Made by a program: the position numbers and the translations under genes. This document shows, one piece after another, positions 11,755-23,700 of a stretch of 64,000 bases of DNA. Below the pieces are notes generated by a model. That model did not search any database, was not told the origin of the DNA, and saw only the letters and a list, made by a program, of their open reading frames with translations. This DNA comes from Arenicola marina (taxonomy: Eukaryota; Annelida; Polychaeta; Arenicolidae): NCBI GenBank assembly GCA_964019135.1, contig OZ025260.1:24484254-24548253 (forward strand), in the 5' to 3' direction. The first letter of the stretch is position 1, and the number at the start of each line of letters is the position of its first letter.

Positions 11755-12115
11755 AAAAGTCGGGATGCCACTCCGGCTTTCGAATGACTTAAAAAAAAAG
11801 AAAAAAAAAAGAGCTCGTTCCGCGACGAGGTTCGGAATGACTTATTTTTGTTGAAAAAAAAACTCGTTCTGCGACGAAATTTGGAATGAGTTTCTTTTTT
11901 GATAAAAAAATAACTCGTTCCGCGAATATCGCGATGTCCTAAACCGGACACCGTATAACTTTGCCGCGGAACGAGTTAATTTTTTTCGAAACGAAAATAA
12001 GTCGTTCCAAATCTTTAAAAAAAAAATAAAAAAAGTTCCTAACTTTGTCGCGGAACGAGTTTATTTTTTTCGAACCAAAAAAGTCGTCCCAAACCCGGAG
12101 TTGCATCCCGAATTT
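11755..12115. repeat. Hairpin satellite cluster 2
   Basis: Units with AACTCGTTCCGCGACGA followed by A/T runs, and the inverse GGAACGAGTTTATTTTTTT. One unit carries ATCGCGATGTCCTAAACCGG, which also occurs in cluster 4. Confidence 0.75.
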
Positions 12116-12139
12116 TTTTTATTTTGGGGGGGGGGAGCT

Positions 12140-13030
12140 GAACGGGGGTGAGCATGGGAAGGGCTTGAGGGGAGAGGGGGGCCACTACATAAATTTAGGG
12201 ATACTTTGCCGCCCTAATGACCGCTTTTTTCGCCTGTTTCTCTCTTTCCTCGGTGCAGTTCCCTACATTTTCTCTCCATGTGGCCATCTGAGATTGAAAC
12301 TTTCCATTTGCAATGAAAAAAAATGTTCCATATGACACGACTTCGCAATTATACGCCATCTTAGAAAAAACGTGACTTGCGCAAAGAGTTCTGGGAATAT
12401 TTTGGTGTTATCTTGATTTTTTTCTATGGCGATAAATGCCATATTTCAAGGGTATTGGCAAGGCATGCATAAAATTAATGAGTATGTCTAACTTACATCT
12501 AGATTACGTAAATTTTCCGTTACATAGATGACAATATTCCATGTTTAAGTGTCTACAAAATACGTTGTCATGCGATGACGCCATCTTGACATCCCGCTAA
12601 GACCAAAATAATACCCAGAATGCATTGCACATGCAGTGGCGTCTCACAGTGGAATAATCTGAACTATGATTTGCGAAGTGGTCTATGTTTCGATAATCCC
12701 CTTTCCCGAAGATCTCAATCAGCTCAATCCCCCATATACGTTGCATAACTGTGATTATCCAATTTGGATGCCATTTCTTTCACCAAAATATGGTCTCTCC
12801 CTGACCACAAATCGCGTACTTTCTGGTACTCTCAATATGCCATGGGCGGCACACCCTCAACCACTGCAGTAAGGTAGTGCCTCCCCTCCCCCATTCCGTT
12901 CGGAAGGCTCGATTATTACGTCACACTGCTGCATATCAGCTGCAAATCAGCCACGTGCAATCATGGCTACCTTTGAAGTCAACCCGATCGCCGCCAAAAC
13001 AAGGGGCAGTGATCCGGTCATAGAGTGAAG
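12140..13030. other. No gene recognised
   Basis: Mixed AT-rich sequence. A short open frame at 12666-12872 has no motif I know. I see no support for a gene. Confidence 0.45.
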
Positions 13031-13034
13031 AACT

Positions 13035-13305
13035 TTGGAATGACTTTTTTTTTTAGAAAGAAAAAACTTGTTCCGCGACAACATTTTAAACGAGTTTATT
13101 TTTTTGAAAAAAAAATAACTCGTTCCGCGTCGAAGTTTGGAACGAGTTTATTTTTTTTGAAAAAAATAAGTCATGCTCCAAGAGAATTTGGAACCAGTTA
13201 ATTTTTTTTGAAAGAAATAAGTCGTGCTCCAAAAGAATTTGGAACTTTATTTTTTTGGAAAAAAAATTAACTCCTTTCGCGACCAAGTTTGGAACGAGTT
13301 TCTTT
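13035..13305. repeat. Hairpin satellite cluster 3
   Basis: About five units alternating GGAACGAGTTTATTTTTTT and AACTCGTTCCGCG with A/T homopolymers, plus variants with GTCATGCTCCAAGAGAATTT. Confidence 0.75.
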
Positions 13306-13474
13306 TTCGATATGATTTGTTCTTTAGGCCACCTTAGTGCACACTTGTGATTTACCGTGCCAAACAACCCCAGAGACAGATGGCGGTTGCACATTCAACG
13401 TTCTTTTATACAGTCGATAACGCTACGACAACGGGGTCTTCGGAAAAGAATAACTCGGGAATCGAAACTGAGCT

Positions 13475-13700
13475 TGAAACGATTTTTATTTTTTGAAAAA
13501 AAATAACTCGTGTTCCAAGAGAATTTGGAACGACTTATTTTTTTTTGTAAAAAAAAATACGCGATGTCCTAAACCGGGCACCGCAAAGTTAGGAACGAGT
13601 TCATTTAAAAAAAAGAAGATGAGTCGCCCTCCAAGAAAATTTGAAACGAGTTATTTTTTTTGTAAAAAAAAATATCGCGATGTCCTAAACCGGGCACCGT
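13475..13700. repeat. Hairpin satellite cluster 4
   Basis: Three to four units as in clusters 1-3, two of them linked to TCGCGATGTCCTAAACCGGG (near 13678 and, slightly diverged, 13560). Confidence 0.75.
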
Positions 13701-13778
13701 AAAATACAACGCATGCGCTGCAGACGGGTGACGCGCGCTTCCTCCTTGGTGGCGCGTGATAGAGGGACTCCCTGCCTT

Positions 13779-14162
13779 AGATTCGCTCCGCTAGGGCTTC
13801 GTTATATCTCTACTTCCCCAATGCATTTTCACACTCTGTCGCGAGGGCGGCGCTGTGCAAATTGATAGGGAAAATGCGCCGCGCATTTCTACAAATTAGT
13901 GTCGGGGACCCAGCCTAAGTCTAATAACACACGGAATCATGTGATGAAAGGAAAGAGTTCAGTCCCAATTACAACTTGTTCGAAAGAGTACAAGATGTCT
14001 TTTGCTGTATTAAATACGCAATGTTTATGGAGTTTTATGTTTAATTCCTAACAATTACAATGTTGCAAAAACTTACAGTTTGATTTGACTGTTTTTGAAC
14101 AATGTTAAAATTTGCCCCCCACCGACTGCGTAAAGCCATCGTGCGGGGGGAGCTTGTGATAG
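13779..14162 (+). repeat. Dispersed repeat F, copy 1
   Basis: About 385 bases that align end to end with 48226-48620. Shared blocks include TTTCTACAAATTAGTG, CTAATAACACA, GCTGTATTAAATAC and the end ACCRTCGTGCGGGG-like sequence. It is AT-rich with no coding; probably a non-autonomous transposon. Confidence 0.7.
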
Positions 14163-14370
14163 ATGACGTACTCTGAATAAAAGCTGGTTCCACAGTCCCC
14201 CGCTGCGTGGCGCGTTCACTCAGATTGGCTCTCTTCGCTGACCACTGGGCCGTCCTTCCAAGGGGCATCGAGAGACTTGCTGCCGTGCCTTGTGCCGTCC
14301 GTGCTGGGGGCCAGGGACCAGCTAAATTGTCTTCTAATGGAGCGCAGGACCGGCTGCCCGAGGCGGGGCG

Positions 14371-14440
14371 GGGGGGTGGGGGGGGGGGGGGGGTGGGGGG
14401 GGACTCAATACATTGCTGTAGGCGGGGGGGGGGGTCCGCG
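14371..14440. repeat. G-rich low-complexity tract
   Basis: Runs of 6 to 12 G separated by single T or A, then a second G run at 14425-14434. It could form G-quadruplexes. The open frame across it (14207-14557) is glycine-rich noise. Confidence 0.8.
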
Positions 14441-14770
14441 GTAAAGCCCCCTGTGTTTCCCCACCAAAATCCGCTCGGTCGGGGCGTATTACGACTAAAA
14501 TCCGCACGGAGGGGGTATTTTATCGCGGGAAACCGCTCTATGAACGCACATTTTTAGAGCCCCACTCCATCTCACCCCACCTTTTCAAATATCCGCTCTA
14601 TAGGGGTATCTTTTCCATACGGGTATGTGTTTAATCACAAATGTCCGCTCCCTTGGGCACGAAGGGGCACCAGCGAGGTTGGGCCGCACTCTGCCAGAGG
14701 GACTAAACTTTAATCGGAACGCCCTCTGCGGAGAAATGGCCAAACACCCTTTAGGGCGGTTCTCGGGAAA

Positions 14771-15145
14771 GTGACCAGATACACTTGGTAATGTTATAAC
14801 TCTTCTATACATAGAAGATTTATCAATGACATAGATCATTTTTTTTCTCTCTTTGGAACATTTGGAGAACGTTCTCCGAATGTTACCAACTAATATTCTT
14901 TAAGCAACCAAATAAGAACCTCTAGCGAATGTCACGACACAGGTAGCTTAAATTGAGACGATTATTCCGGAGAAGTGGCCAGATACACTTGGTAACGTTA
15001 AAATTGATGCATATATGTAGGATTTATTGACGACATATATCACTTTTTTCACTCTCGGGAACATTAGGAGACCGTTCTCCGAACGTTACTGACTAATGGT
15101 CTATAAGCATCCAAATAGGAACCTTTAGCGAATGTTACGGGAATA
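14771..15145 (+). repeat. Two-copy direct repeat, about 200-base unit
   Basis: 14771-14945 and 14973-15145 share TGGCCAGATACACTTGGTAA at their starts, then AGAACGTTCTCCGAA-like and CTAGCGAATGTYACG-like segments. The copies are roughly four-fifths identical. It is followed by a zone rich in GAATATTC-like motifs (15230-15390). Confidence 0.7.
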
Positions 15146-15229
15146 TTCCCTGTTTGCCGGGTTAGACAGTTGTCTGCTTCATTTCTGTGAGTGCACCATC
15201 ATGTTCGTTTAATGTTCTGGAAAGGTTCG

Positions 15230-15390
15230 CTCGTAATATTCCCAAAAAACATTCCCTGAATATTAAAACAAACTTTCCTTGAATATTAAAACAAACTTCC
15301 CCTGAATATTAAGAAGACTTTCCCGAAAAACATTCCCGGAATGTTTTTTGGTAATATTCCCGTAACATTGGCGGAATATTCAGAGAATAT
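15230..15390. repeat. Short-motif repeat zone (CCTGAATATTAA / GAATATTCCC)
   Basis: Three near-tandem copies of CTGAATATTAAAACAAACTT-like sequence and several palindromic GAATATTC or TTCCCGGAA motifs. No coding is seen. Confidence 0.6.
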
Positions 15391-15569
15391 TATTTTGTTA
15401 CCTGATTGGACATCCTCGGTCATTTCCACCTACCCCCTACCCCGCTTTTTAGAGAGCCCACCCCATCCCCAACCCCCGGTATCCCCCCCCCCCAACTTCC
15501 AATATCCTAGATCCGCCGCTGTGTGTCCTCCCCTAAGTTTCAATGCATATAACGTAACAAAATTTATTG

Positions 15570-15745
15570 TCCAGCAAGTTCCTGATCCTGTTTTCGGTGT
15601 CAAGCAAACTGTTGATCCCGGTATCGGTGTCCAGCAAGTTGTTGATCCCGGTTTACGGGTGCCGCAAACCGTGCATCCCGGTTTCGTTGGCCTGCACGCC
15701 GTTGATCCCGGTTTCGGTGTGCAACAAGCTATTGATTCCACAATT
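15570..15745 (+). repeat. 30-base minisatellite, open in three frames
   Basis: Six units like GTTGATCCCGGTTTCGGTGT. In one plus frame they read as a ten-residue repeat VDPGFGVQQ(V/T/A). The other plus frame and the minus strand are open too, as expected for a repeat of 30 bases without stops. There is no start context, splice sites or neighbouring exons to support a gene. Confidence 0.75.
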
Positions 15746-15809
15746 TGTACAGCATATACGGCCATTGCAGGCCGCAGAATTACAAACCATGAGCGTATCG
15801 TGCTGTAGC

Positions 15810-16560
15810 CTGGTGTTATCTACCGATTATTTAGTTAAGCATATCGCATTGAAAATGTTATTGTTTTTCAAACCGTTGTTATCGCAGAGGGACTTTTACC
15901 TTCAGAGGCGAATTCGGTATCTGATTTCTGGTCTGAAAGGCATCTCATGCACAAGGTGCTTTTTGTAGCATTTGCGTTTCAGATGCACGAAATATAGTAC
16001 GCATGAAGGATACGGACCGGGAGTTTGCATTGGCTTAGTTTTACAGATTGTTGATTGACGATTGCTGTTTGTATTCTTCTGTGAGGTGCTTTATTACATT
16101 GATTCATAAAATTGCCTTATTATTAGTAGAGTATAAGTGTCACTTGCTTTAACCCGGTACAGGGCGGGTGGGTGTTAACTAGAAAAATATTTGGGAAACA
16201 ATTGTTTAATACATGTTAAGTAAGTCGGTTGGTACTTTTATGAATCATATGGACAGGTTTCGCTTTATGTGTTGAATAATTTTTGTTCCTGGTACCAGGA
16301 GACTAGACCGATCCAGGCTGTCAATTAGTCACTGACGTCACTGCTGCTTTTATCCAATCATGTGGTGCAAAAAGGCCTTCCACGTGCGTCGGACAAACAA
16401 GTCGGACAAACAAAGCAGTATGTCGCTTTGTTGTCAGTTTCAGAGATGAGTACTTCTTATTTCTACCTACCTTGTACTTTGTCAATTCATACTCACGACA
16501 AAAGAAAAAGGACTCACGCGCGGGCGGGGCTTAGTGGAGTGTGGATCGGTCTATTGTTCA
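15810..16560. other. No gene recognised
   Basis: AT-rich sequence with one small direct repeat (GTCGGACAAACAA twice, near 16387-16410). I see nothing else. Confidence 0.45.
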
Positions 16561-16568
16561 GTCTGTTT

Positions 16569-16626
16569 CTTTTTGGAAAGCCTTCTTCTTTTGAAGGACC
16601 CTGTTGATTCTACATCGATTATGTTA
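16569..16626 (-). repeat. Inverted repeat, right copy (partner 4538-4597)
   Basis: Shares TTTGGAAAGCCT, GAAGGACCCTGTTGATTC and ATCGATTATGTTA with the reverse complement of 4538-4597. It marks the right side of the 12-kb interval that holds the integrase-like and HECT-like sequences. Confidence 0.65.
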
Positions 16627-17456
16627 GAAATGTCCTAGGCTGCTACGTATCGCTGGTGGCTTGCAGAACACATGAAATACGTCGTGTCAAAACAGTACGC
16701 ATAGTGGGATCTTCTGCTATATATTTATTCATTCACAAGATAGCAAGAGAACACACCATAAAACAACATGGTACAGCTTAGTATTTAACATTATAACAGT
16801 AATGTCAGAAAAATGCACAGATTATCCGACTGACGTTTAGACGCACTCATCCTTCAACGCTCCTTTGCCAAATTTGTGGATCCATCACAGAACCATGTGA
16901 TGGGTCGCATTATATCTACATAACCAATGTGTATGACTGGAAAAAGAAAATCACGGCTGCCCTAACTTAAATACAAATACCGTGATCACAAAGTTATGGA
17001 AGGTATGGCAAAGAGAAAAAAATACATTAACATGATTTAGCCTACTATATGCTTAAAAAAATACACAAACTTGAGTACTGTTGTGCCTCACCGTGCCACG
17101 TGGGCCTACTTCATTCATTAGGATGTTGAGGCTCCAAATAATGATTTCATTAGTGGTTTCCTGTACTGTCTTTTTTCTTCAAAACACTGTTTCTTTTGAG
17201 AAAAAAAACCGCACAAACTCGAACAATGTGGCATGATGGCCGCCTTACTGTGTGATACTATTTCCTCTATTTCTTGTTTACTTAAATTAATTTAATCCTC
17301 GTTTATCTAATCTCGGATGCCGAATTCAACACACCACGGTGAATGCGCAGGGCACGCATACATACATTGACATCACAAAGCGCGGAACGTTAGACTGAAT
17401 CTACATATACACCTGGTCCACTTTTATCAGGTTGATCGACGCAACATCGCGATGTA

Positions 17457-17706
17457 TCAGACACAAGCTTTTGCAGCGCTCGGACGCTCATTCTCGTCCG
17501 TCCATTTCCGGTTGCGCATGCGTTGTGCCAGTGCCAGCGCCAGGTAGTCAAGAAGCTCACAGAGGGTGAGGACGCTGGCTCCGAGCAGGAGTCCCAGAAA
17601 GCCGCCCACCTCGCTCAACAGGCTCAGCAGCTCGAAGGCCGGCCGCTGGCGAACGTGCTCGTAGCTCAGTTCCTTGTAGAACACGTCCATCTGGATGAAG
17701 TTATCT
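17457..17706 (-). CDS. Gene A exon 11: TM2 and C-terminal tail
   Basis: Acceptor TCTTCAG, then the pre-TM2 segment (DVFYKELSYE), TM2 with the G-A-S selectivity filter (GLLLGAS), and LLDYLALALAQRMRNRKW. The tail TDENERPSAAKACV ends at TGA (17457-17459). This tail differs completely from the gene C tail after RNRKW, so it probably shows the older form. Confidence 0.9.
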
Positions 17707-20700
17707 CTGAAGATGAAGAGCCACTGTTTGATGTAACGTCAGTGTTCATAGTTCATAGCAATGCGCCAGGTAAAAACATGTTGCTACTTCAGGCCGAGCA
17801 GTGTAGTCCCATAGATAATAATAATATAATAATATAGTGCAGATAATAGAGCTGCACGTTTCTCGCGGGTACTATTTTGGTGTTTGGGGGACCAACAAAA
17901 CGGCACGTAGGCCTTGAAGGGGTGCACACCACGCTGATACCTGGCTGCATCTGTATGACTCATTACAAACCAATGTCTCCAAATGCCATTTGGTCGACAA
18001 AGTTAGTTAAGTTGACAAAAGTTAATTAAATTGACAAAAAGAATTAAATTGACAAAAATAATTAAGTTGACAAAAATTAATTAAGTTGACACAAGGTTAT
18101 TAAGTTGACACAAGGTTATTAAGTTGACAACAGTTCATTTAGTTTAAAAAAGTAAACTAAGTTGTCAAAAATTAAAGTTAAGTGTTATCCAAATAAAATG
18201 TATTCTGTCGACAAAAGCTGCTTTTGTCCATACCAAATAGTATTTGCATACTTTGTCTCGATGGAAGCAAATTTCGTTTTCAGATCAACTTTAATCGCCA
18301 AAGAATAAGTAAACAGAATACGTGAGTGCGCTCCAGGTTTGACCGAATGACTTAACTTAACGTAACCACATATTCTGTTCAAATTGTACACACTACGCTG
18401 ATCATAATTTGAACCGAGTATTTTGTTCTACTTTAGGTCAAGTCTAATATAGGGCTGTACAGGTTTCGTGGGTTCTATTTCCGGTTAAGGTCCTTTGGGA
18501 CCCAAAAAAAAGCACGCGCTCTTAGAACGAGTGCGAATCGCGCTAGTGCCTTGCTACAGCTCTGTGACGCGCACTCATTGTAGTCAACGTTTGATTGGTT
18601 GGTTGGTTATTCAGGACGCTTTAACCACTTTTGGTCATATCGCGTCAATGGAAGGGAGAGTGGAGCCATGTCTCCGGGGGGTAACCCTCTACTCTTTACG
18701 AAAAAAGACATGGGATCTTTATCCTGTGACCACACAGACATGGCCACAGCGGGGCGTGAACCACCGATCCACGCGCCGTTAGGCTCTCAGGTGGCCAGAA
18801 CACTCAATGTGAGCGCTCTAGCCCACTGAGCTATCGCGCCGGCCCTTAGTCAACGTTTGAGTGTTATGAACCGGCTGGCTGCGCGGTTTGTGTGAATGGC
18901 TGTAGAACTATCTTTTGTTTGCTTTGGTCAGGCATTTCTAACTATGAAATAATAATTTAGTTGAAGATAAAACATTTATCTCACCATAATGCATGTGGTC
19001 CGTTTGATGAGAATGTTGGAAGCATAGTATTTTGAGGCGAATCATCGGTGTTTACAAACGGATCACGATTGTCCTCGCCTGCTCAGTCCATAAAAGAAGC
19101 GTTTTTAGCGAGCGCAAGCGAGCTCTTAAGGTAACATGCATGCATATTCAAAGTCCATTTCAAGCATAGTCTTAGGACTTTTATTTCGCGTAACAACCCC
19201 TATGAGACGTTTTCGGATTCGGAGTAAATACCAGCTGTACATAAATATATTCAAGCAAAGAAAGGTTGAAGCCTATTATGTCATGTCTTTAATAATTAAA
19301 TCAGCTGCCCCACAAAATTAAAGAATCAATTATTCAATGTTAACATTGGATGTAGGCCTGTACTTCAACTAAAAGTTTATTTTGTATAAGCGACGGGCTA
19401 AATGTCTGTTGCCAAGCATATTGCTCTTGGTGACAGCCCATCGGCTGCTGTCATAGTGAGTAGTTGTGACGTCAACATGTTATGAACATGACGTCACAAT
19501 GGGAGTTCCTAAGCAACCGAATGATATGCCACAAGCATGTGCATGGTATACGTCATCCCGCCAAAGATATTCTTTATGGCAAGCCGAAGTGAGATTAATT
19601 TTGAATATTAATCTAGATGTATCACTTCGGAATATCTGAATTAATAAATATACGCTCGCATTTTTTAGGTAGCACCCATCCATATTACGTAGCCATTCGC
19701 CTTATTCACATGTTGGGAATTCCCACGCGAGAACGAGGCTATACCTGCAAGTTTGCGCGCGAACGGCTAGTGCATATGATGTGTGGCTCTGGTGTGTGGC
19801 ACAAGGGCCTTTCTCTTCTGCCGTCAATGGTCACTATTACGTCTGTCAGGTCATTATTGTTCAAACTAATTAACAAATGATAACTATTTCTGCAAATTTT
19901 AATCTTTTTCGAGCACATTTGACAATAGCCGAGCGTGTAGGCCTATGCCACACGGAACGGGTGACCCCCTCCAGCTGGGGGGTATCCCCGACCAGCAGTG
20001 GGATGCTATCAGTTCAACAGAGCTTATCTGCTTAGTGGAAGATAGCTAAGGTCCATATGTTGATTTGTCCGTTGGAAAGTTAACGGCAAATTAAATCAAA
20101 CGTTAATGGTGTTTTTATTACAAAATTTGCAGGGAATGGTTGCTGGAGGTACAAGACGCACTGTAACGCATTGCGTAACGTTGAAGACCGCGTAGCTCAG
20201 TCGGTAGAGCGTTTCCCTTTTGACAGTGGGGTCGGGCGTTCAATTCCCGAGTGGTGCAATTATTTATTTCCCTGCATTTCGTGCAACAAACACATTCTCC
20301 CATAAAGTGGTCATCACTGTTTTAAGATTAGTCGTGTGCATCTAGGCGTAAACGACCCATTAGTTCATGCAGCGGCACAAGCACAGTCAATCAATACGTG
20401 CATGGAGATGGAGGGGGAGGTGGCGGGGGGGGGGGGCAGAATTATTGCACATTCATTTGGTCCCTTCATGTGATAAATATGTCAGCATAATTCCATATAC
20501 CCAGCATAATATCTCCCCATGCTCCGATCATGCAATACTGGGTAAAACACGGGGTTCAACAACGCTGGTGTGCACAAGTTTTCACTTGGTTTGATTGGGG
20601 TGTAACGGCACTTTAGGCCTGTAAGGCTATATCGTGCCATTTCACGTGGGTCTATCATATGAGTACTAGGCAAGGAATGTCCGGGTCATAGGATTCACTC

Positions 20701-23700
20701 AATACTCAACAAAAAATACTCATAGTAAAAACAAAAACAATAGTATGTTCATAGACTGATATGTCACAGCACAAAGATCCTAACTAACGTGAAAAGCGGG
20801 GGGGCTTCCATGTCAATTGACCCTTGCTGCATGCCGCGGGAAATACCCCACTTTTTTCAAATATACTCGCTCCAAAAGACCCTCCTTTTCATATGTACTT
20901 GCTCCAGAACACACACACACCCTTTTCATCTGCCTGAAATCAGTCATTTTATTACTGAAATCACCCGGGAGCTATTTCGCAGCGAACCCGCAGCAGTGTC
21001 TGGCATTAGATTTCACGCGTTGGACGAGTCACGTAGTTTGTGTTTGCAGGCATAGCCTCGTTTTGGCGTCAATATGGCGATTCCGTGAATAAGGCGAATA
21101 GATACCGCGCGCAGACATGCGAGTCATGGGGTGAGTTCGGATATGCGATCGAAGTAGTCGGCGCGGATATTTGGAGCATGCGGACTCACTCTTTCCGCTA
21201 ATAGGCGGATCACTATTAACCGAGCGCAAAATCCGCGGTCCGCGTGAATGTTGCACTTGCTGGACTGCACAAATTTTGCAGATCGTTAAATAGCGCCATG
21301 AAATAAATCGACGGATACGTATTGTGTTCATTATCTTATTCTCGTTGTTATAATATTATTTACAGATTTTTTGCAGGTCGCAATACTACTATATATATAT
21401 TAAATGTATTAATGGTGTTTTTATTACAAATAAAAATATAATACTATATGAACAAACGACGATAGCCTCCCAAAGTAAGTTTGTAAAAAAAAAACTTCTA
21501 CTTCGAATCTACTATTGTATCCTTTACAGGTGTAGTGAGGACAACCATATATACAAAGCATTGCGACCTATCAGAGCCGTAGGATGGGGAGTGCGTGCGG
21601 TGGGAACCCACTCCCCTTCCCTCTATATCCTCTCTTGGCACTCTCCTATGTCCTTCTAATTCTCTACTGGAAATACCAATACCTATTTATCATCTCCTGG
21701 GCCGCTCATTCCTCCCAGCTTCTCCCGAAGCTCGCATTATCTCTTTGCCCTCTCCCGTGGCATTCCTTCACATACCCTTTTTATCCTCTAATATTACTAT
21801 CATTTCCTTCTAAGCATCTCTTGGCACTTACATTCCCTGCTTGTCCTCGCCTGGTGTTCCCACTATCATGGCACTCCTATTCCCTTCTTATGCTCTCCTG
21901 GTACTCTCATTCCCTCCATATCAAGGAAAGGAAGGGGGGGGGGGGGTAGGGGGGACACCAGCGAAGGGAAGGTAGGGGTGGACATGGGTCTCATCGTCGT
22001 AAATCTGACCGAGAAGCGCCCACATCGAAAAAAAAGTTGGTGCAACAAAATGAGCATCTACGCCAAAGGGAGGGAGGGAGGGGGAGGGGGGGGGATAATC
22101 ATGGTGTCAGTTATATGGTATCCATTACACCACTGCCAACTGATACTCACACGAAAAAGCGGTTGCCCATATCAGCATCCTCTCGGAAATTGGACAATTC
22201 CTCCTGAAATAGGCTCAACTGCTTCATAAATAGGTCGTGAAGGTGTGTTGCCAACAATCTCTTCTCCATCGGGTACCTGATGTATGGGTCAAAGAGGAGG
22301 TCGAAGAGGGTGTCGTAGTCGAAAGGACGGGGCCTGTGCGACATGGCGCTCTGTGCGAAAGAGCTCAGGCTCTCGTTACCGCTGGCCAGGACGATCTTCT
22401 TCCAGAAGTCACCGGCAAAGACCGTGGTGAAGTTCTGGATCGGGAGTCGGAGGCTCCCGATGGCCGCGTAGCTCTCCTTAAAGCGGTCGCGCGCCAGGAT
22501 CACGTTCTGGATGAGGTCGTCCTGTAGGGCGACGTACTCGAGGAGCTTGCCGCTGAAGTCAGCCACTAGGTGCGGCGTGGTCACCGCGAGGAGCACCTCG
22601 GACAGCTCCAGCTTGGTCATCCGGTGTTGGCGGTAGGCTCGCAGCGACTCCATCAGGGGCAGAAGCCGACTGTGCATCATGAAGTGGATGTCGCCCATCT
22701 TGTCCGACATCCTCGAAAAGTAGTTGAGCGCCGCGTCCTGGTAGCGCAGGGCTTCGTTCATACGAAACACATAGAGCGCAAACTTTTCATACTCTTCTCC
22801 ATCATATCCGGTTGAATATTGATAATAGCCGACCCTGCCCACCCACAGACACGCCCCACCCTTGAACGGATATAACCTCTCATTCACTCTACTGCTGTTG
22901 TAACTGTTAGACAAATGGAGTACTTCGTCGATGACCACGCCAATGTCATCCTCCGTCGCTATTGTCTCGATGAGCTCCATGGCGTGCATGACGTACAGAG
23001 TAATGTCGCGGAGCGGCTGAACCGCCGGCATTCCTCGTGCTGCCCGTCACTCACACTGGTATTTGCACTCGTATCGTTGAAAAGTAATTCTATGTACGTG
23101 GCGTACTTCGTCAGTTCCTTGTCGATCAACGCGTTGTCCATCACTGCGGCAAGCCACTTCTGGGCCGACCGCATATCTGGGATGGAGCTGAACCTCTCGC
23201 GCAGGTCAAGGAGGCAGCCCGGCGCCCCCGGGTCCGGCGGTGCCATGGTAACGGTAAGTTCCTCCGCGTCACCAGGTGCCAATGTGACGTTATTGCCGAG
23301 TGGTGCGGCAGCAGAGCCGCCCGTGACCGGGATCGCGATCTCCGTCATTCCCACCCCGACATTCCGACATTCTTCCAGCAAACTTGCGAGAGACACCGCG
23401 CCATCCTCGGTTCCCAGAAATGTCACAATCCTGGTATTAAGCTGCTCAATACCGACGTAGTGATGCATACGGGCTGCAGGGGCGTATGTGGCATGCCTTT
23501 GGACCGCCTCCGTCCGCATCTCAACGTTGTTGGTTGCCATGATACGGTTACCGATCCCCAAGATGGGCCGGAGCTGGTACCGGGACGCCAGAGACTCTGG
23601 TGACTTCATCACGTGGTAAGTCTCGTTCACGAGGCGCCAGAGTTGTTCGGACAGATCAAGTAGGCTGTCCACGTACTCGCCATCCTTAGCCACGATGTCG

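Noticed and set aside
20189-20259. tRNA gene
   Set aside because: D-arm and T-loop look right, but the anticodon and acceptor stems do not pair; more likely a SINE head or pseudo-tRNA.
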